Positions 6,285-6,579 of a stretch of DNA of 6,579 nucleotides are shown here, one piece after another (within the stretch, counting starts at the first letter, position 1; each line of letters opens with the position of its first letter). The translations under genes and the position numbers were made by a program. Origin of the DNA: Candidatus Gallimonas caecicola (GTDB taxonomy: Bacteria > Bacillota > Clostridia > Christensenellales > Borkfalkiaceae); NCBI GenBank assembly GCA_904394195.1, contig CAJFNH010000072.1, positions 1-6,579 on the forward strand, read 5' to 3'. The notes under the pieces were generated by a model. The model made no database searches. It saw only the letters and a program-made list of their open reading frames with translations, and had not been told where the DNA came from.

Positions 6285-6313
6285 ATTATATTCATTCTGC
6301 CATGCGTTGTCAA
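6285..6313 (-). promoter_or_regulatory. Consensus sigma-A promoter for the xre-mcsAB-clpC operon
   Basis: On the minus strand TTGACA (6313-6308), a 17-base spacer and TATAAT (6290-6285) give a twelve-of-twelve match with optimal spacing. With standard geometry, transcription starts at 6278, the A of the xre start codon, so the transcript would be leaderless or nearly so. A promoter this strong suggests that a repressor normally limits it. Confidence 0.85.
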
Positions 6314-6323
6314 TAAGTTTGCG

Positions 6324-6404
6324 GCGCTCTACCGTGAGTAGAGTGTGAAAAACGCACTCTACTTGCACGAAACTTGCGGATAGAGCGCATTTTTCAAAGA
6401 GTAG
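6324..6404. promoter_or_regulatory. Cluster of CTCTAC/GTAGAG half-sites between divergent promoters
   Basis: Five related half-sites lie between two outward-facing promoters: CGCTCTA (6325-6331), TAGAGTG (6339-6345), CACTCTA (6355-6361), TAGAGCG (6381-6387) and a weaker AGAGTAG (6398-6404). They nest: GCGCTCTA (6324-6331) mirrors TAGAGCGC (6381-6388). GAAAAACGCACTCTAC (6347-6362) matches the reverse complement of 6380-6395 at 13 of 16 positions. ACTTGC is directly repeated (6361-6366, 6372-6377). The position, just upstream of the operon's -35 box, fits an operator for the XRE protein. This is inferred from layout. Confidence 0.6.
6337..6363. repeat. Perfect 9-N9-9 inverted repeat, candidate operator
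   Basis: AGTAGAGTG (6337-6345) and CACTCTACT (6355-6363) are exact reverse complements separated by nine bases (TGAAAAACG). The geometry equals that of the CIRCE element, but the arms differ from TTAGCACTC/GAGTGCTAA, so it is not an HrcA site. It is the best-conserved part of the half-site cluster. Confidence 0.75.
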
Positions 6405-6405
6405 G

Positions 6406-6434
6406 TTGCTTTTTTTCGCGCCATCGCATATAAT
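6406..6434 (+). promoter_or_regulatory. Divergent plus-strand promoter
   Basis: TTGCTT (6406-6411), a 17-base spacer and a perfect TATAAT (6429-6434) point rightward, with a predicted start near A6441. The -35 box matches consensus at three of six positions. It faces away from the xre promoter, and the half-site cluster lies between them. Confidence 0.6.
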
Positions 6435-6440
6435 GACCGT

Positions 6441-6560
6441 AAAGAGCGGGGAAAACCGTTCAAGGCGGCAGGGAGCCGCCGTTTGGGGGAGAGAAGGACG
6501 GGAACGTCCTTCCTGCCATTCGCCAAAGAGCGGGCGCGGCCCCAGCCGCAAACGCTTTTT
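6441..6560 (+). ncRNA. Candidate structured RNA: small RNA or 5' leader of an unseen gene
   Basis: About 120 bases lie between a plus-strand promoter and a terminator-like hairpin, with no ORF carrying a ribosome binding site. Visible helices are GGCGGC/GCCGCC (6464-6469 with 6475-6480), an 8-bp perfect hairpin GAAGGACG/CGTCCTTC (6493-6500 with 6505-6512) capped by a GGAA tetraloop, and the 3' terminator. GGCAGG (6467-6472) can instead pair with CCTGCC (6512-6517), and GGCG (6464-6467) with CGCC (6521-6524), excluding the first hairpin. AAAGAGCGGG occurs at the predicted 5' end (6441-6450) and again at 6525-6534, and the AAAGAGCG of both copies can pair with CGCTTTTT (6553-6560). I recognise no known riboswitch or RNA family. 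Its role is unknown. Confidence 0.4.
6529..6560 (+). terminator. Terminator-like hairpin ending the candidate RNA
   Basis: AGCG (6529-6532) pairs with CGCT (6553-6556) and GCGGC (6536-6540) with GCCGC (6545-6549) around a CCCA loop, with a symmetric 3x3 internal loop. T-residues follow to 6560. Stem quality is moderate. The remaining 6561-6579 is AT-rich with a further T7 tract and no visible gene. Confidence 0.5.
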
Positions 6561-6579
6561 ACTCTCCAATATTTTTTTA

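Noticed and set aside
5199..6341. Plus-strand open frame (380 codons) spanning the membrane-protein and xre genes
   Set aside because: It runs antisense through two well-supported genes and the xre promoter, and has low-complexity composition.
6337..6363. CIRCE (HrcA) heat-shock element
   Set aside because: The 9-N9-9 geometry fits, but the arms are AGTAGAGTG/CACTCTACT and not TTAGCACTC/GAGTGCTAA. The GAGTG core is on the wrong side of the spacer.
6279..6569. Extended start of the XRE protein, 97 codons upstream
   Set aside because: The upstream frame crosses a perfect promoter and the inverted repeats. Its residues resemble no domain, and the first codon is a TTG without support.
1..6579. 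CRISPR array, insertion sequence, tRNA or rRNA
   Set aside because: No regularly spaced repeats, transposase-like frame, flanking inverted repeats with target duplication, cloverleaf or rRNA segment was seen on either strand.

Overview
The window reads as GC-rich DNA from a Bacillota bacterium, most likely a high-GC member of Clostridia. The main evidence is an mcsA-mcsB-clpC cluster, the protein-arginine phosphorylation and degradation module of low-GC Gram-positives and their relatives. Other evidence is a DUF1653 protein, a membrane-anchored XRE regulator, strong GGAGG-type ribosome binding sites and consensus sigma-A promoters. The exact lineage cannot be fixed from the sequence alone.

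Layout: almost everything is one minus-strand operon read from right to left. It starts at a perfect-consensus promoter (6313-6285) and carries xre-TM (6278-5640), a 359-residue tandem two-helix/PH-like membrane protein (5578-4499), a DUF1653 protein (4497-4273), mcsA (4256-3774), mcsB (3777-2713) and clpC (2702-225). A strong intrinsic terminator follows at 206-168. Gaps are 61, 1, 16, -4 and 10 bases, so co-transcription of all six genes is likely. At the far left, a plus-strand terminator (6-34) ends a gene lying outside the window, and a doubtful 31-codon ORF follows it. At the far right, upstream of xre, lies a cluster of CTCTAC/GTAGAG repeats between back-to-back promoters. The plus-strand promoter appears to start a compact structured RNA (about 6441-6560) that ends in a terminator.

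How the genes work together: McsB phosphorylates arginines on proteins, McsA is its zinc-binding activator, and ClpC recognises phosphoarginine and feeds substrates to ClpP. ClpC keeps both N-domain phosphoarginine-binding glutamates, both ATPase sites and a ClpP-docking tripeptide, so the core function looks intact. Its regulation does not look standard. ctsR, normally first in this operon, is absent and no CtsR box was seen. The McsB allosteric RDxxRA motif reads QNAYRA. The ClpC middle-domain Phe that holds the resting state and contacts MecA in Bacilli aligns with Pro454. An XRE repressor with four membrane helices heads the operon, and its transcript may be leaderless. My reading is an arginine-phosphorylation stress operon placed under a membrane-linked regulator instead of CtsR. 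The enzyme identities are secure; the regulatory proposal is inference.
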